Positions 22,181 to 31,553 of a stretch of 64,000 nucleotides of DNA are shown one piece after another. The notes beneath the pieces were generated by a model that ran no database searches, had not been told where the DNA came from, and was given only the letters and a program-made list of their open reading frames with translations. The DNA comes from an uncultured Dehalococcoidia bacterium (lineage in GTDB: Bacteria; Chloroflexota; Dehalococcoidia; Lucifugimonadales; Lucifugimonadaceae), in contig OX638325.1 in NCBI GenBank assembly GCA_951812795.1, positions 806,001-870,000 of the forward strand, in the 5' to 3' direction. Numbering within the stretch: the first letter of the stretch is position 1; every line of letters starts with the position of its first letter. The position numbers and the translations under genes were made by a program.

Positions 22181-22340
22181 TACCCGCGTCCGCGGGAATG
22201 ACGTTGTCTTGCGGGGGCAACCCTGCCGCCTCTCCGCGCTGGTTTCCCGCGTGCGGGTGCTGTGCACAACCCTCCCCCTAGATGCAGCAGAATAAAAGCG
22301 GGTTAAACTTGGCGTTTCGCTTTGGACGCCGGTGCTCAAC

Positions 22341-22395
22341 CCCTCTGGATGGACGTTCCGTCCGCTGAAGCGCCGGCTTTCGCCGGAATGACGGT
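22341..22395. repeat. 55-bp palindromic repeat, identical to the copy at 40364
   Basis: All 55 bases match 40364-40418. It starts CCCTCTGGATGGACGTTCCG and ends CGCCGGAATGACGGT. It contains two nested hairpins (GGACG-TTC-CGTCC and GCCGGC-TTTC-GCCGG). The shorter elements at 14869 and 47646 share its ends but lack the middle hairpin. Confidence 0.92.
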
Positions 22396-22446
22396 GGTTG
22401 TGCACAGAACCCGTGCGCGGGAATGACGTTGTTTGGCGGGGGAAAC

Positions 22447-25176
22447 CTAGTTTTCGAGTTCTTTGGTGGCCGATTCTTTGAGTTCGTAGAGGCGGTTCAA
22501 CGCCTCAATCGGCGTTAGGTTGTCGGTGTCGATTTCGGTGATGTTGCGGAGGAAGTCGGTGTTGTTTGGGGTGTTGAAGAGGTCTAGTTGGCGGTGGTCT
22601 TGGAAGGTGTGGGTTGGTGCGGTGTTGTTTGTGTGGGCTTCTAGTTCGGATAGGAGTTCTCGGGCGCGTTCTACTACGGGTGCGGGCATTCCGGCTAGTT
22701 GGGCTACGTGGATGCCGTAGGAGCGGTCGGCTCCGCCCTGCACTATTCGGTAGAGGAATTGGATAGAGTCGCCTTCTTCGGCTACGGCTACTCGGAGGTT
22801 TTTGGCGCGTGGGAGGGTGTCGCCGAGTTCGGTCATCTCGTGGTAGTGGGTTGCGAAGAGAGTTTTGCAGCCGAGTGCGGGGCTGTTGTGGATGAATTCG
22901 GCTACGGAGCGGGCGATGGCGAGCCCGTCGTAGGTGGAGGTGCCGCGTCCGATTTCGTCGAGGATGGCTAGGGAGCGTGAGGTTGCTTGGTTGAGGATGC
23001 TGGCAGTTTCGACCATTTCGACCATGAATGTTGAGCGTCCGCCGGCGATGTCGTCGGAGACGCCGATGCGGGTGAAGATGCGGTCTACGATGCCGATGCG
23101 TGCAAATTTAGCGGGGACGAAGCTGCCGATCTGGGCGAGGATGACGAGGATTGCGGCTTGACGGATGTATGTGGACTTGCCAGACATGTTGGGTCCGGTG
23201 ATGATGAGGAGTTGGTTTTCGGAGTTGGATGCGTCGATGTCGTTGGGAACGAAGCGGCCGTAGCCGAGGACGTCTTCGACTACGGGGTGTCGTCCGTCGT
23301 CGATTTTGAGGAGGTCACCGTTGTCGAGGAACGGCATTGTCCAGTCGTTTTCGGCGGCGATGCGGGCGAGTGCGAGGCAGACGTCGATGTTGGCGATCGC
23401 GGCGGATGTTCGCATGATGGCGGCGGCGTGTTCGGCGACTTGCTGGCAGACGCGGCGGTAGATGGATTGTTCGAGTTCGCTGATCTGGTCGCCGGCACGA
23501 AGAACTTGATTTTCGAGGTCTTTTAACTCGGGGGTGATGAATCGTTCGGCGTTGACGAGGGTTTGGCGGCGTTGGAATTCGGGAGGGACTTTTTCGAGGT
23601 GGGAGCGGGAGACTTCGATGTAGTAGCCGAAGACTCTGTTGTGCCCTACTTTTAGGTTTGGGATGCCGGAGGATTCGCGGGCTTTTGCTTCGATGGATGC
23701 GATACCGGCGCGGGCGCGTGAGGCGGTTGATCGGAGTTTGTCGAGGTCGTGGTCGAAGTCGGGTTTGATCATGCCGCCGTCGGAGACGCGGAACGGTGGG
23801 TCTTCGACGATGGCGCGGTCGATCAGTTCGCGGACTTCGTCGTGAGAGGCTACACCTTCGAAGAGGGGCGAGATGGATTTCGCTTCTGATTGGTTGGTGG
23901 TGAGTTCGCGTAGGGCTGGAGCTTTGTCTAGTCCGCGGAAGAGTGCGCGGAGTTCACGGGGTTCGGATTGGCCGAGGGTTAGGCGATTCACAAGACGAGC
24001 GAGGTCGGGTGTGTTGTTTAGGGTCTGGTCGAGGGAGGAGCGAAGGGTTGGGCTGTGGACGAGGGTGTTGACGGCGAGTTGGCGGGTTTCGAGTTCGTCG
24101 AGGTCGGTGAGGGGAGCCGAGAGCCAGTCGCGAAGAAGGCGCGCTCCCATAGGGGTGCGAGTAGTGTCGAGGGTAGATAGGAGGGTTGGACCGCCGTCGA
24201 CGGTTGAGGTTAGGATTTCGAGGTCGCGGAGCGCGGCCGCGGGGATGTACATGTAGCGGTCCGGCCGATGGCGACGGAGGGTGGTGATGAAGGGTAGGCG
24301 ACCAATTTGGGTCTGGGCGAGAAAATCGATTGCAGATGCGGCGGCGATGGTGGCTAGCGGATGGCCGTCGAGTTCGAAGGGTTCGAGGTTGTCGGTGCTG
24401 AGGTGTTTCTTGAGGCTGTCGGCGGCGAGATCGGGGTCTAGGATCGATTCGTCGAGCGATCGGATGACGGTTTTGCTTAGGGCGGTCCTCCCCCTGCCCC
24501 CTCCTGAAGGAGGGGGTGATTCTGCAGTGATGTCGTCGAGGAGGGTTTTGCTGTCGGTATCGACGAGAATTTCGGCGGGTTGTAGGCGTTCTAGGTGGTC
24601 GATGACGTTGGCGGCGGGGATTTCCATGGCGGCGAATTCACCGGTGGATGCTTCGAGCCATGACAGCCCGGCGCGGTGGCCTTCGACGACACATGCCGCC
24701 AGGTAGTTGTGTTTGGACTGTTCGAGTAGTGATTGGTCGAGGACGGTGCCGGGAGTCACGATGCGGACCACTGCCCTATCGACGATGCCATCGTCGTTTG
24801 GCTCGGTAGTGGTTTGTTCGGCGATAGCGATCTTCAGGCCGGATGCGACGAGACGGCCGATGTGTGTGTCGAGGGAGTGGTAAGGAATGCCGGCGAGTGG
24901 TGATTTCTGTCCACCGCCGACGTCGCGTGCAGTGAGTGCGACGTCGAGGAGCTTGGAGAGAGTGTGGGCGTCTTCATCGAAGCACTCGTAGAAGTCGCCC
25001 ATTCGGAAGAGGAGAAGGGAGTCGGCGTGTTTGGCCTTGAATTTGAGATACTGGCGACGGCCCGGGGAGAGTCTGTGGCGGCCGGCACGCCTTGAATTGG
25101 AGCGCGCTGCTTTGGCGGGAGTCTGTTTGGCAGATGTGGTCATGGGCTCTGCACGCGATTTTAGATGCGTACTCAT
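22447..25176 (-). CDS. mutS: DNA mismatch repair protein MutS
   Basis: 909 residues. The mismatch-recognition N terminus has LFRMGDFYECFDEDA (Phe-x-Glu) and SPLAGIPYHSLDTHI. The ATPase domain has Walker A TGPNMSGKSTYIRQ, signature DDIAGGRSTFMVEM, and Walker B LAILDEIGRGTSTYDG, then TLFATHYHEMTEL. Residues 220-230 (SPPPSGGGRGR) are encoded by a copy of the CCTCCTGAAGGAGG palindrome at 24487-24516, inserted in frame in the connector region. Start could be the ATG at 25143 instead. It finds mismatches and recruits downstream repair proteins. Confidence 0.95.
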   Translation of the reverse strand: MSTHLKSRAEPMTTSAKQTPAKAARSNSRRAGRHRLSPGRRQYLKFKAKHADSLLLFRMGDFYECFDEDAHTLSKLLDVALTARDVGGGQKSPLAGIPYHSLDTHIGRLVASGLKIAIAEQTTTEPNDDGIVDRAVVRIVTPGTVLDQSLLEQSKHNYLAACVVEGHRAGLSWLEASTGEFAAMEIPAANVIDHLERLQPAEILVDTDSKTLLDDITAESPPPSGGGRGRTALSKTVIRSLDESILDPDLAADSLKKHLSTDNLEPFELDGHPLATIAAASAIDFLAQTQIGRLPFITTLRRHRPDRYMYIPAAALRDLEILTSTVDGGPTLLSTLDTTRTPMGARLLRDWLSAPLTDLDELETRQLAVNTLVHSPTLRSSLDQTLNNTPDLARLVNRLTLGQSEPRELRALFRGLDKAPALRELTTNQSEAKSISPLFEGVASHDEVRELIDRAIVEDPPFRVSDGGMIKPDFDHDLDKLRSTASRARAGIASIEAKARESSGIPNLKVGHNRVFGYYIEVSRSHLEKVPPEFQRRQTLVNAERFITPELKDLENQVLRAGDQISELEQSIYRRVCQQVAEHAAAIMRTSAAIANIDVCLALARIAAENDWTMPFLDNGDLLKIDDGRHPVVEDVLGYGRFVPNDIDASNSENQLLIITGPNMSGKSTYIRQAAILVILAQIGSFVPAKFARIGIVDRIFTRIGVSDDIAGGRSTFMVEMVETASILNQATSRSLAILDEIGRGTSTYDGLAIARSVAEFIHNSPALGCKTLFATHYHEMTELGDTLPRAKNLRVAVAEEGDSIQFLYRIVQGGADRSYGIHVAQLAGMPAPVVERARELLSELEAHTNNTAPTHTFQDHRQLDLFNTPNNTDFLRNITEIDTDNLTPIEALNRLYELKESATKELEN
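24487..24516. repeat. CCTCCTGAAGGAGG palindrome inside mutS
   Basis: A full single copy of the dispersed repeat (CCCCCTCCTGAAGGAGGGGG) lies in the coding sequence and is read as PPPSGGG in the MutS connector domain. It matches intergenic copies at 20043 and 31787 and the first unit of the array at 11511. Confidence 0.85.
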
Positions 25177-25208
25177 CGATGCAAGCCTCTGGTGGCGAGA
25201 AAGATATG

Positions 25209-25246
25209 AAAACGCCCCCCGGTGGGGTAACCGAGGGGCGTTTTTG
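25209..25246 (-). terminator. Rho-independent terminator after the peptide ABC operon
   Basis: AAAACGCCCC (25209-25218) pairs with GGGGCGTTTT (25235-25244), and inner CGGT pairs with ACCG; a T-run is present on both strands. It lies 25 bp after the binding-protein stop and just upstream of mutS, so it should separate the two minus-strand transcripts. Confidence 0.85.
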
Positions 25247-25270
25247 CTTACCGAGTTATCGGCTAGGTGG

Positions 25271-27283
25271 TTATTCCACAGGTTCCAGGTTTAGGAAGAT
25301 GTGGAGTCCGGTGCGGTGCCAGAATCCTTCGTGGATGTACTGGTTGTCGTTGTGAGGCCACGATTCCTCTTCCCAGTACGTCGTGTTCATCGGCAACGTG
25401 ATGATTGTCGATGTGAGTGGGATGTCGGGCAGCTCGGGGAGCCAGATCTCCATCGCCTTGCGATAAGGCTCGAGGACTCCTGGACTGTCTTCTGGCAGTG
25501 CGGTCATCTGCTCGACATAGGAATCGAACTCTTCGTTACACCATCGGTAGAAACCGGGGTATGCGATGAATCCGGTGTCGCCTTCAGTCACGAGTTCGCA
25601 GCGGTAGCCTTTGAGTACCGGTTCGGGGTCGACCATTGATCCGTGGCCCCAAATGAATCCATCGGCGTGACCTTGGAAGATCTGGTCGATGAAGTCGGTC
25701 GGGGTTGAGAAGCTGGCGTCGAAGCCGTTTCGTCGCAGGTTCTGCGTCACGACGGGAGCGGCGGGGGTTGTTGACGGGTGCTGCGGGAAGGTCACGATGT
25801 GGATCTTCACGCGTTCGCCGTCTTTGACCCAGAATCCGTCGCCGTCTCTGGTGTAGCCTTCGCCTTCCATGAGTGCTGCCGATTTCTCGGGGTTGTACTC
25901 GCTGGTGTCGTAGGTTTCGAGGAGGTCTGCGACTTCGTCGTGGTACTTCTGCATGGGCGCGTAGTACGGCCATGGAAGCTGCTGGACGATCTGACCGCCA
26001 CCGAATCCGAATTCGATGACTTCCTCTCGGTTGATGGAGTAGGAGATCGCCCATCGGACGTTCTTGTTGTCGAACGGAGGTCGCTTGGTGTTTAGACCAA
26101 GACCAACTGGCCACCAGTCTTCATAGCCGAATGGTGCCTCACCGTAGTAGTGAGACGTCATGTTCGGGTTCTGTGCGACAACGGCCTTGTAGTTCGGCAC
26201 GGTGAGCGAGAATGCCATGTCGATCTCGTTGGTGATCAACAGTTGGGCCATTGTGATCTCGTTCATTCCGGGCAGGAAGATCAGACGTTCGACCTTGGGC
26301 AGGTCGTGGAATCCGATCTTGGCGCCCCACCAGTCGTCGCGTCGGTCCCATATCTTCTTCTCAACGTCGGTGTGGACAAGTCGGTACGGTCCGGTCACCA
26401 CAGGCCAACCCTTTGCCGGGTCGTAGTGGGTGAATGTCGAAACGTCTTCTTGATCTTCGAAGATGTGCTTCGGGATCCACGGAACGCCGATGTCGGCCCG
26501 GAAGATCAGAAGGTCCCACACATATCGGGGCGAGGGGCCTAGGAACTCGATGTAGACGGTCAGGTCGTCGATCGCGCTGGCTTCTTTGGTCCACTGGGCG
26601 ACTGCGCCATGGCGGTCGGTCTTGTCGTTCGTGTTCGCCATGTTCAACGTGAATGCGACATCGTGAGCGGTGAATGGTGTTCCATCGCTCCACTCGACGC
26701 CGTCGCGGATGTTGACGGTCACGCCGCCGTAGTCATCGTCGTAGGTGTAGTCGGTGGCCATCCAGGGGATGAGTTCGCCGGTGAGCATGTTGAAGTAGAA
26801 CAGTCCTTCGCTGCCGGCCTGGTAGAGACCGCTCCGCGAGAGACCGCCGGTGTGAGAGTTGAAGTTCTCGATGTCGGTGAAGGCACCGGGGTGTTCGCCA
26901 CCGAGACCGGCCATGATAAGTGTCCGGTTTCTGGGGACGTCCTGGTATCCGAGGGGAACGGGAGTCGGGGTCACCTCAACGGCGACCTCTTTCTCGACGA
27001 CCTTTTCGACCTCGACCTCTTTGACGACCTCAACTTCCTTCTCGACCTCGACCTCCTTGATGACCTCGACTTCTTTCTCGACGACCTTTTCGACCTCGAC
27101 TTCTTTTACGACCTCAACTTCCTTCTCGACCTCTTTGATGACCTCGACTTCTTTGACGACCTCTTTCTCAACCACGACGGTCTCGCGAACGATCGTCTCA
27201 GAGCCGCACGCTAGTGCGAAGGTCAGAGATGAGAGCATCGCGACCAATACGAGCATTGGCACGATGCGTTTGATTTTCGGCAT
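25271..27283 (-). CDS. Peptide/oligopeptide ABC transporter substrate-binding lipoprotein
   Basis: About 670 residues from the ATG at 27283, chosen for its AAGGAGGG site and signal peptide. Residues 1-26 form a lipoprotein signal with lipobox LTFALAC (Cys26). Residues about 33-102 are a charged VEKEV/VVKEVEVEK repeat linker, typical of Chloroflexota binding lipoproteins. The SBP_bac_5 domain follows (GVEWSDGTPFTAHDVAFTLN, AISYSINREEVIEFGFGG). It captures peptides or similar solutes outside the membrane for the permeases encoded upstream in the same operon. Confidence 0.92.
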   Translation of the reverse strand: MPKIKRIVPMLVLVAMLSSLTFALACGSETIVRETVVVEKEVVKEVEVIKEVEKEVEVVKEVEVEKVVEKEVEVIKEVEVEKEVEVVKEVEVEKVVEKEVAVEVTPTPVPLGYQDVPRNRTLIMAGLGGEHPGAFTDIENFNSHTGGLSRSGLYQAGSEGLFYFNMLTGELIPWMATDYTYDDDYGGVTVNIRDGVEWSDGTPFTAHDVAFTLNMANTNDKTDRHGAVAQWTKEASAIDDLTVYIEFLGPSPRYVWDLLIFRADIGVPWIPKHIFEDQEDVSTFTHYDPAKGWPVVTGPYRLVHTDVEKKIWDRRDDWWGAKIGFHDLPKVERLIFLPGMNEITMAQLLITNEIDMAFSLTVPNYKAVVAQNPNMTSHYYGEAPFGYEDWWPVGLGLNTKRPPFDNKNVRWAISYSINREEVIEFGFGGGQIVQQLPWPYYAPMQKYHDEVADLLETYDTSEYNPEKSAALMEGEGYTRDGDGFWVKDGERVKIHIVTFPQHPSTTPAAPVVTQNLRRNGFDASFSTPTDFIDQIFQGHADGFIWGHGSMVDPEPVLKGYRCELVTEGDTGFIAYPGFYRWCNEEFDSYVEQMTALPEDSPGVLEPYRKAMEIWLPELPDIPLTSTIITLPMNTTYWEEESWPHNDNQYIHEGFWHRTGLHIFLNLEPVE

Positions 27284-27349
27284 TTGGGTTCCCTCCTTAC
27301 GTGGATTCATTTGCCTTGGTGTATGAATTCGATTGTGCAAATCACGTTA

Positions 27350-28462
27350 TCACATGTTACCGGTTGCATCGCCGTTCGAAGGCGAAGCGGCGCGGATATT
27401 GAAATATGCGGCGATATCCGCATTTGGAACGGTTCCTGCGTCCTGGTAAAGGAAACATTTCGAGATTCGGTGTTCGTCGAGAGCGTAGGTGCCGGGAATG
27501 TCTTCGACACAAGTCGCGAGCGCGTCTGGGCATCGGTTGACGAACGGGCACATACCATGGGCCACTTCCACGCCGGAGAACGGCGGATCGTTAACGCCTC
27601 TCATATCGGCCCAACGGCGACTCGGATCGGGCATCGGAATCGACTGGACTAGCAGTCTAGTGTAGGGGTGTTTCGGATCGTTAATAACGTGCTCAACATC
27701 GCCGGCTTCGACGACGTGACCGCGGTACATGATCATGATGTTGTCGGCGACCTGATACGCCGTGGTGAGGTCGTGGGTGATGTACAGGATTGCGATTCCG
27801 AGTTCGTGATTTAGAGTGCGGAGCGTCTCGAGGATGGTTGCTCGCAGTGATGCATCGACCATTGATACGGGTTCGTCGGCGATGATCACCTGCGGTTTGA
27901 GGAGGAGGGATCGCGCGACCATAACGCGCTGCCGCTGGCCTCCGCTGAGTTGGTGTGGATAGCGGCCTAGCGTTTCTGAGGGGCGCAAACCGACGCCGGA
28001 GATAGCTTCTTCGATGAGGTGTCGTGCTTCATCTCTGGAAGAGGCTAATTTGAAGCGTGAGATGGCGACCGTGAAGATGTGGTCGACTTTGTAGAAGGGG
28101 TTGTAGACGGAGAAGGGATCTTGGAAAATGGCTTGGACTTGTCGGCGGTACTGTCGTCGTTCGCCTCCGCGCATTCCGGTAACGTCTCTGCCCGAGAATA
28201 GTACGTGCCCGCTGGTGGGACGCTGGAATCCGAGCATTATTCTTCCGAGCGTGGTTTTTCCGCTGCCGCTCTCGCCAGCGACGGCGGTGATTAGTGCCGG
28301 TTTATCGGTCAGGCTGAAAGAAACGTCGTTTACCGCGTAGTTGTGCTCGCGATTCCAGATCGGGCCGGAGGAGAATACCTGTGTAACGTTGCGCAGTTCC
28401 AGCAACGGAGAGTCATTAATGTTCGTAGAGGGATGCATGATCGTTTGTGCGGTCGTCGTCAT
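27350..28462 (-). CDS. Oligopeptide ABC transporter ATP-binding protein (OppF-like)
   Basis: About 370 residues from the ATG at 28462, which overlaps the stop of the preceding ATPase as ATGA. Walker A is AVAGESGSGKTTLGRIML, signature LSGGQRQRVMVARSL, Walker B PQVIIADEPVSMVD, then LYITHDLTTAYQVADNIMIM. The C-terminal oligo_HPY cysteine cluster region (CPFVNRCPDALATC) is present; in this family it binds an iron-sulfur cluster. It powers import together with the companion ATPase. Confidence 0.92.
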   Translation of the reverse strand: MTTTAQTIMHPSTNINDSPLLELRNVTQVFSSGPIWNREHNYAVNDVSFSLTDKPALITAVAGESGSGKTTLGRIMLGFQRPTSGHVLFSGRDVTGMRGGERRQYRRQVQAIFQDPFSVYNPFYKVDHIFTVAISRFKLASSRDEARHLIEEAISGVGLRPSETLGRYPHQLSGGQRQRVMVARSLLLKPQVIIADEPVSMVDASLRATILETLRTLNHELGIAILYITHDLTTAYQVADNIMIMYRGHVVEAGDVEHVINDPKHPYTRLLVQSIPMPDPSRRWADMRGVNDPPFSGVEVAHGMCPFVNRCPDALATCVEDIPGTYALDEHRISKCFLYQDAGTVPNADIAAYFNIRAASPSNGDATGNM

Positions 28463-29427
28463 GCCACTCTCGCCTCGGTGTGTAGATGACACGAGACGAT
28501 GTCGATGTCACCGATCAGTTCCGGCACCTGGACCCCGCAGATATCCATCGCCTCGGGGCATCGAGGCATGAAGGGACATCCGGGCGGGACTGCGAGTAGC
28601 GACGGCGGCAATCCGGGAATGCCTTGGAGTCGTTTCTTGCCGTCGGTGTCGGGAAGGCTGGAAATCAACAGGCGCGTGTAGGGATGGCGCGGGTTTGCGA
28701 AGATTTGCTCGACGGTTGCTAGTTCGACGAGTTTTCCGGCGTACATAACACCGATGCGATCGGCGAACTGGGCCATTAGTCCCATGTCGTGGCCGACGAG
28801 GATCACTGCCGCACCGATTTCGCTGCGGACGTCTTCGAGGGTCTCCATGACTTGGCGCTGAACTACTACGTCGAGGGCGCTCGTCGGTTCGTCGGCGAGG
28901 ATCAAGCGCGGATTATGGCATATGGCCATGGCGATCGTGACGCGTTGCTTCATACCGCCGCTAAGTTCGTGGGGGAAGAGGTCCAAAACGTTCGCGTTGA
29001 GTCCGACCTGTGCCATGAGTGTGGTCAAGCGATCTTGCATGCGATTACGCGATTCATTTACGCCGTGGTCTCGGAGTCCGTCGAGCATCTGATCGCGTAC
29101 GCGTCGGACGGGGTTTAAGGCGTTCATTGCGGCCTGCGGGACCATGGCGATGTCATTACCGCGAACGGAGCGCATTTCGGGTTCGGAGAGTTCTACGAGA
29201 TCTCGACCGTCGAGTGAGATGGTGCCGCCCGCGATTTCACCAGGGGGTTTGATCATGCGCATGATCGCCAGAGCCGTTGTCGTCTTTCCCGACCCGGATT
29301 CTCCAACCAGACCGAGTTTCTCACCTTCGGCGATGTCGAGGTCTACGCCGTCGACCGCACGAACAGTACCGGCGCGGATGTTGAAGTAGACGCGCAGGTC
29401 GCGTATGGTGAGTACGGGTTCCGCCAT
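28459..29427 (-). CDS. Oligopeptide ABC transporter ATP-binding protein (OppD-like)
   Basis: About 322 residues from the ATG at 29427 (MAEPVLTIRDLRVYFNI), which overlaps the permease stop as TAATG. Walker A LVGESGSGKTTTALAIM, signature HELSGGMKQRVTIAMAI, Walker B PRLILADEPTSALDV, and the C-terminal PPGCPFMPRCPEAMDIC cluster region are present. It works as a heterodimer with the next ATPase. Stop-start overlaps at both ends show tight translational coupling. Confidence 0.92.
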   Translation of the reverse strand: MAEPVLTIRDLRVYFNIRAGTVRAVDGVDLDIAEGEKLGLVGESGSGKTTTALAIMRMIKPPGEIAGGTISLDGRDLVELSEPEMRSVRGNDIAMVPQAAMNALNPVRRVRDQMLDGLRDHGVNESRNRMQDRLTTLMAQVGLNANVLDLFPHELSGGMKQRVTIAMAICHNPRLILADEPTSALDVVVQRQVMETLEDVRSEIGAAVILVGHDMGLMAQFADRIGVMYAGKLVELATVEQIFANPRHPYTRLLISSLPDTDGKKRLQGIPGLPPSLLAVPPGCPFMPRCPEAMDICGVQVPELIGDIDIVSCHLHTEARVA

Positions 29428-30368
29428 TACAGGCTCTGCCTCAATCGCGGGTTCGCCCACTTGTCGAGACCGGACGCGATCAGATAAAGGGTCACGAATA
29501 TCCACGCGACTAGGATGGTCGGTGGAACGTACCACCACCACCAGTTGCTGAGCAATGCGCCGTAGTAGATCGACCAGTAGATGGTCATTCCGAGGGTGGG
29601 CTCGTGCTGCGGGCCGAGTCCTAGTGCTTCGAGTCCTACTGCTGCCAGGATTCCGCTGGCCATCGCGCCGACGAAACTGGCGGCCAAGAACGGTAGCAAA
29701 TTCGGCATCAGCTCCCGGAAGATGATCTCGAAGTCGCCCATCCCGTTCAATCGTGCGACTTCGACGTAGTTGCTCTCCCTCATGCTAAGGACTTGTGCGC
29801 GGATGACTCGGGTTGGCCACATCCACGCTAATGAAGCAACGATCAAACCCATGGCGTTGACGGATAGGCCAGCGCCTTCTTTGATGGTGGATGCCACGAC
29901 GACAAGCACGGCCAAGCTGGGTATCGTGATGAAGACATCGGAGATTATGCGAACGATGGCGTCAACGGTTCCTCGCATGTAGCCGGCGATGAATCCTAGG
30001 ATGATGCCAACGCCCAGCCCGACGATGCCGGCGTAGAGACCTATTCGCAGCGTCAGGGGCGCGCCGTGGATCATCAAGGGCAAGATTTGGCGGCCGTTGA
30101 AGTCGGTACCGAGCCAGTATTTGGCTTGAGGAGGTGCGGCCTGGGGCCCGGAAATCGGTTCCGCGCCTTTCGGGTCGACCAACTGTCCGCCGATGAGCCA
30201 CAGGGCGAGCAGAGCGACGAGCATTAGAACGCCGGCCGTTAGCATGCGTTCGTGAAGGAAGTAGTACCAGATCTGCGACCACGCGCTGTACGAGCGGGCT
30301 TCATCGGCTTCCGAGGAGGCACGGATGGCGGCAGACGACTGACCCGTTTCGGCGCTTTGATCTTGCAT
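29427..30368 (-). CDS. Oligopeptide ABC transporter permease (OppC-like)
   Basis: 313 residues, about six membrane helices. The N-terminal domain (OppC_N) is present, followed by YWLGTDFNGRQILPLMIHGA, typical of OppC/DppC, and the coupling EAA-type loop EVARLNGMGDFEIIFRELMPNLLP. It forms the pore with the partner permease. Its stop overlaps the start of the OppD-like ATPase. Confidence 0.92.
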   Translation of the reverse strand: MQDQSAETGQSSAAIRASSEADEARSYSAWSQIWYYFLHERMLTAGVLMLVALLALWLIGGQLVDPKGAEPISGPQAAPPQAKYWLGTDFNGRQILPLMIHGAPLTLRIGLYAGIVGLGVGIILGFIAGYMRGTVDAIVRIISDVFITIPSLAVLVVVASTIKEGAGLSVNAMGLIVASLAWMWPTRVIRAQVLSMRESNYVEVARLNGMGDFEIIFRELMPNLLPFLAASFVGAMASGILAAVGLEALGLGPQHEPTLGMTIYWSIYYGALLSNWWWWYVPPTILVAWIFVTLYLIASGLDKWANPRLRQSL

Positions 30369-30401
30369 TGGAATGAGCCTAGACGCGGGGGAGTTGAGCG
30401 A

Positions 30402-31427
30402 TCACGCGGCGCGCCGGACGCGGGGGTCGATAAGTGGATAGACGAGGTCGAGTACCAAAGTCGCGGTGGCGACGAAGATGATGAGCACTAGAACAACGCC
30501 GTAGATCACGAAGTAGTCAAAACCGGCGATGGCGTCGAAGAGCAATGAGCCCATTCCCGGGTACCGGAAGATGTACTCAACCAAGATGACGCCCGATACG
30601 ATGAGGCTCATCGCTAGGGCCAATGATGTCAATTGCGGCAACAGGGCGTTTCGCATGCCGTATTGGCCGAAGATCCGATCGGGTCTCAGTCCTCGCATTT
30701 GGGCGAGAGTTACGTAGTCCTCGCCCGCGGTGGTGATCATCATTCCCCTCATGCCGAGGGCCCAAAATCCGACTTGCGAAAGGATTATTGACGATGCCGG
30801 AAGAATCGAATGTCTGACCACGTCCCATACTCGTGCCAAATCCCAACCGTCGTAGATCGTACCGACCTTTGAGGCACCGGCGATAGGCAGCATCGGCCAC
30901 CATTCCGGCTGCCATTCGTGCCTGACGGCGAATATGAAGATTAAGAAAAAGGCCAGCATGAAGTACGGGATTGGTGACAACGTCAGGAATATTGGCAACA
31001 CACCTTTCAACCAGGTAGGTGCGCCCGGCCACGCTAGGGTTGCTCCGGAAAGCGATCCCAAAGCAAATGCAACGAGGATCGAGAATCCGACCAATCCCAG
31101 CGTCCAAGGCATTCGTTCCTGTATCAGGTCCATTACCGTCGTAGGGTGTCGAATTAACGAGACGTTGAGGTCGCCTCGCAACACGCTGCTTAGGTATCGG
31201 ATGTATTGCAGGTACAGGGGTTGATCGAGGCCGTAGTCACGCTCGTAGGCGGCGACGACTTTTTCCATTCCGGTGGAAAGGTTGCCGGTTGCGGCCATCA
31301 TGATCATCCGCTCACGTACCGGATTTCGGTCGCTGGCGATGCGCGGGAGGAAAAAGATGACGGTTGTGGCCAACCACACGACGAGTATGAACATTCCGAC
31401 GCGAGCGCCGATGTAGGTAATGCTCAT
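30402..31427 (-). CDS. Oligopeptide ABC transporter permease (OppB-like)
   Basis: 341 residues. The first membrane segment is IGARVGMFILVVWLATTVIFF; the periplasmic stretch YGLDQPLYLQYIRYLSSVLRGDL is a DppB/OppB hallmark, and the coupling loop is LAQMRGLRPDRIFGQYGMRNALLP. It is the first gene of the five-gene transporter operon, in the order permease, permease, ATPase, ATPase, binding protein, which is unusual in having the binding protein last. Confidence 0.92.
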   Translation of the reverse strand: MSITYIGARVGMFILVVWLATTVIFFLPRIASDRNPVRERMIMMAATGNLSTGMEKVVAAYERDYGLDQPLYLQYIRYLSSVLRGDLNVSLIRHPTTVMDLIQERMPWTLGLVGFSILVAFALGSLSGATLAWPGAPTWLKGVLPIFLTLSPIPYFMLAFFLIFIFAVRHEWQPEWWPMLPIAGASKVGTIYDGWDLARVWDVVRHSILPASSIILSQVGFWALGMRGMMITTAGEDYVTLAQMRGLRPDRIFGQYGMRNALLPQLTSLALAMSLIVSGVILVEYIFRYPGMGSLLFDAIAGFDYFVIYGVVLVLIIFVATATLVLDLVYPLIDPRVRRAA

Positions 31428-31553
31428 CTCTACTTTGCTGATTCGCTACTTGGTTTGGCTCGTGTTTAAACCGGGCGCGCCCAACATTTCCAAGGCGGTG
31501 CAACACGCCATGCGGCGGAATTATATACGGAACACCCCGTGCGGGTTGCGTGA

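Noticed and set aside
26980..27190. The VEKEV-type linker repeat as a novel repeat domain
   Set aside because: Charged VEKEV linkers behind the lipobox are common in Chloroflexota binding lipoproteins, so this is noted as a lineage hint only.
26859..27326. Ser/Thr-rich plus-strand frame (TSTSFSTS type)
   Set aside because: It is the antisense image of the VEKEV linker codons of the binding lipoprotein.
31484..31500. GC-rich inverted stretch upstream of the peptide ABC operon as a terminator
   Set aside because: The stem is short and no T-run follows; it lies where the operon promoter is expected.
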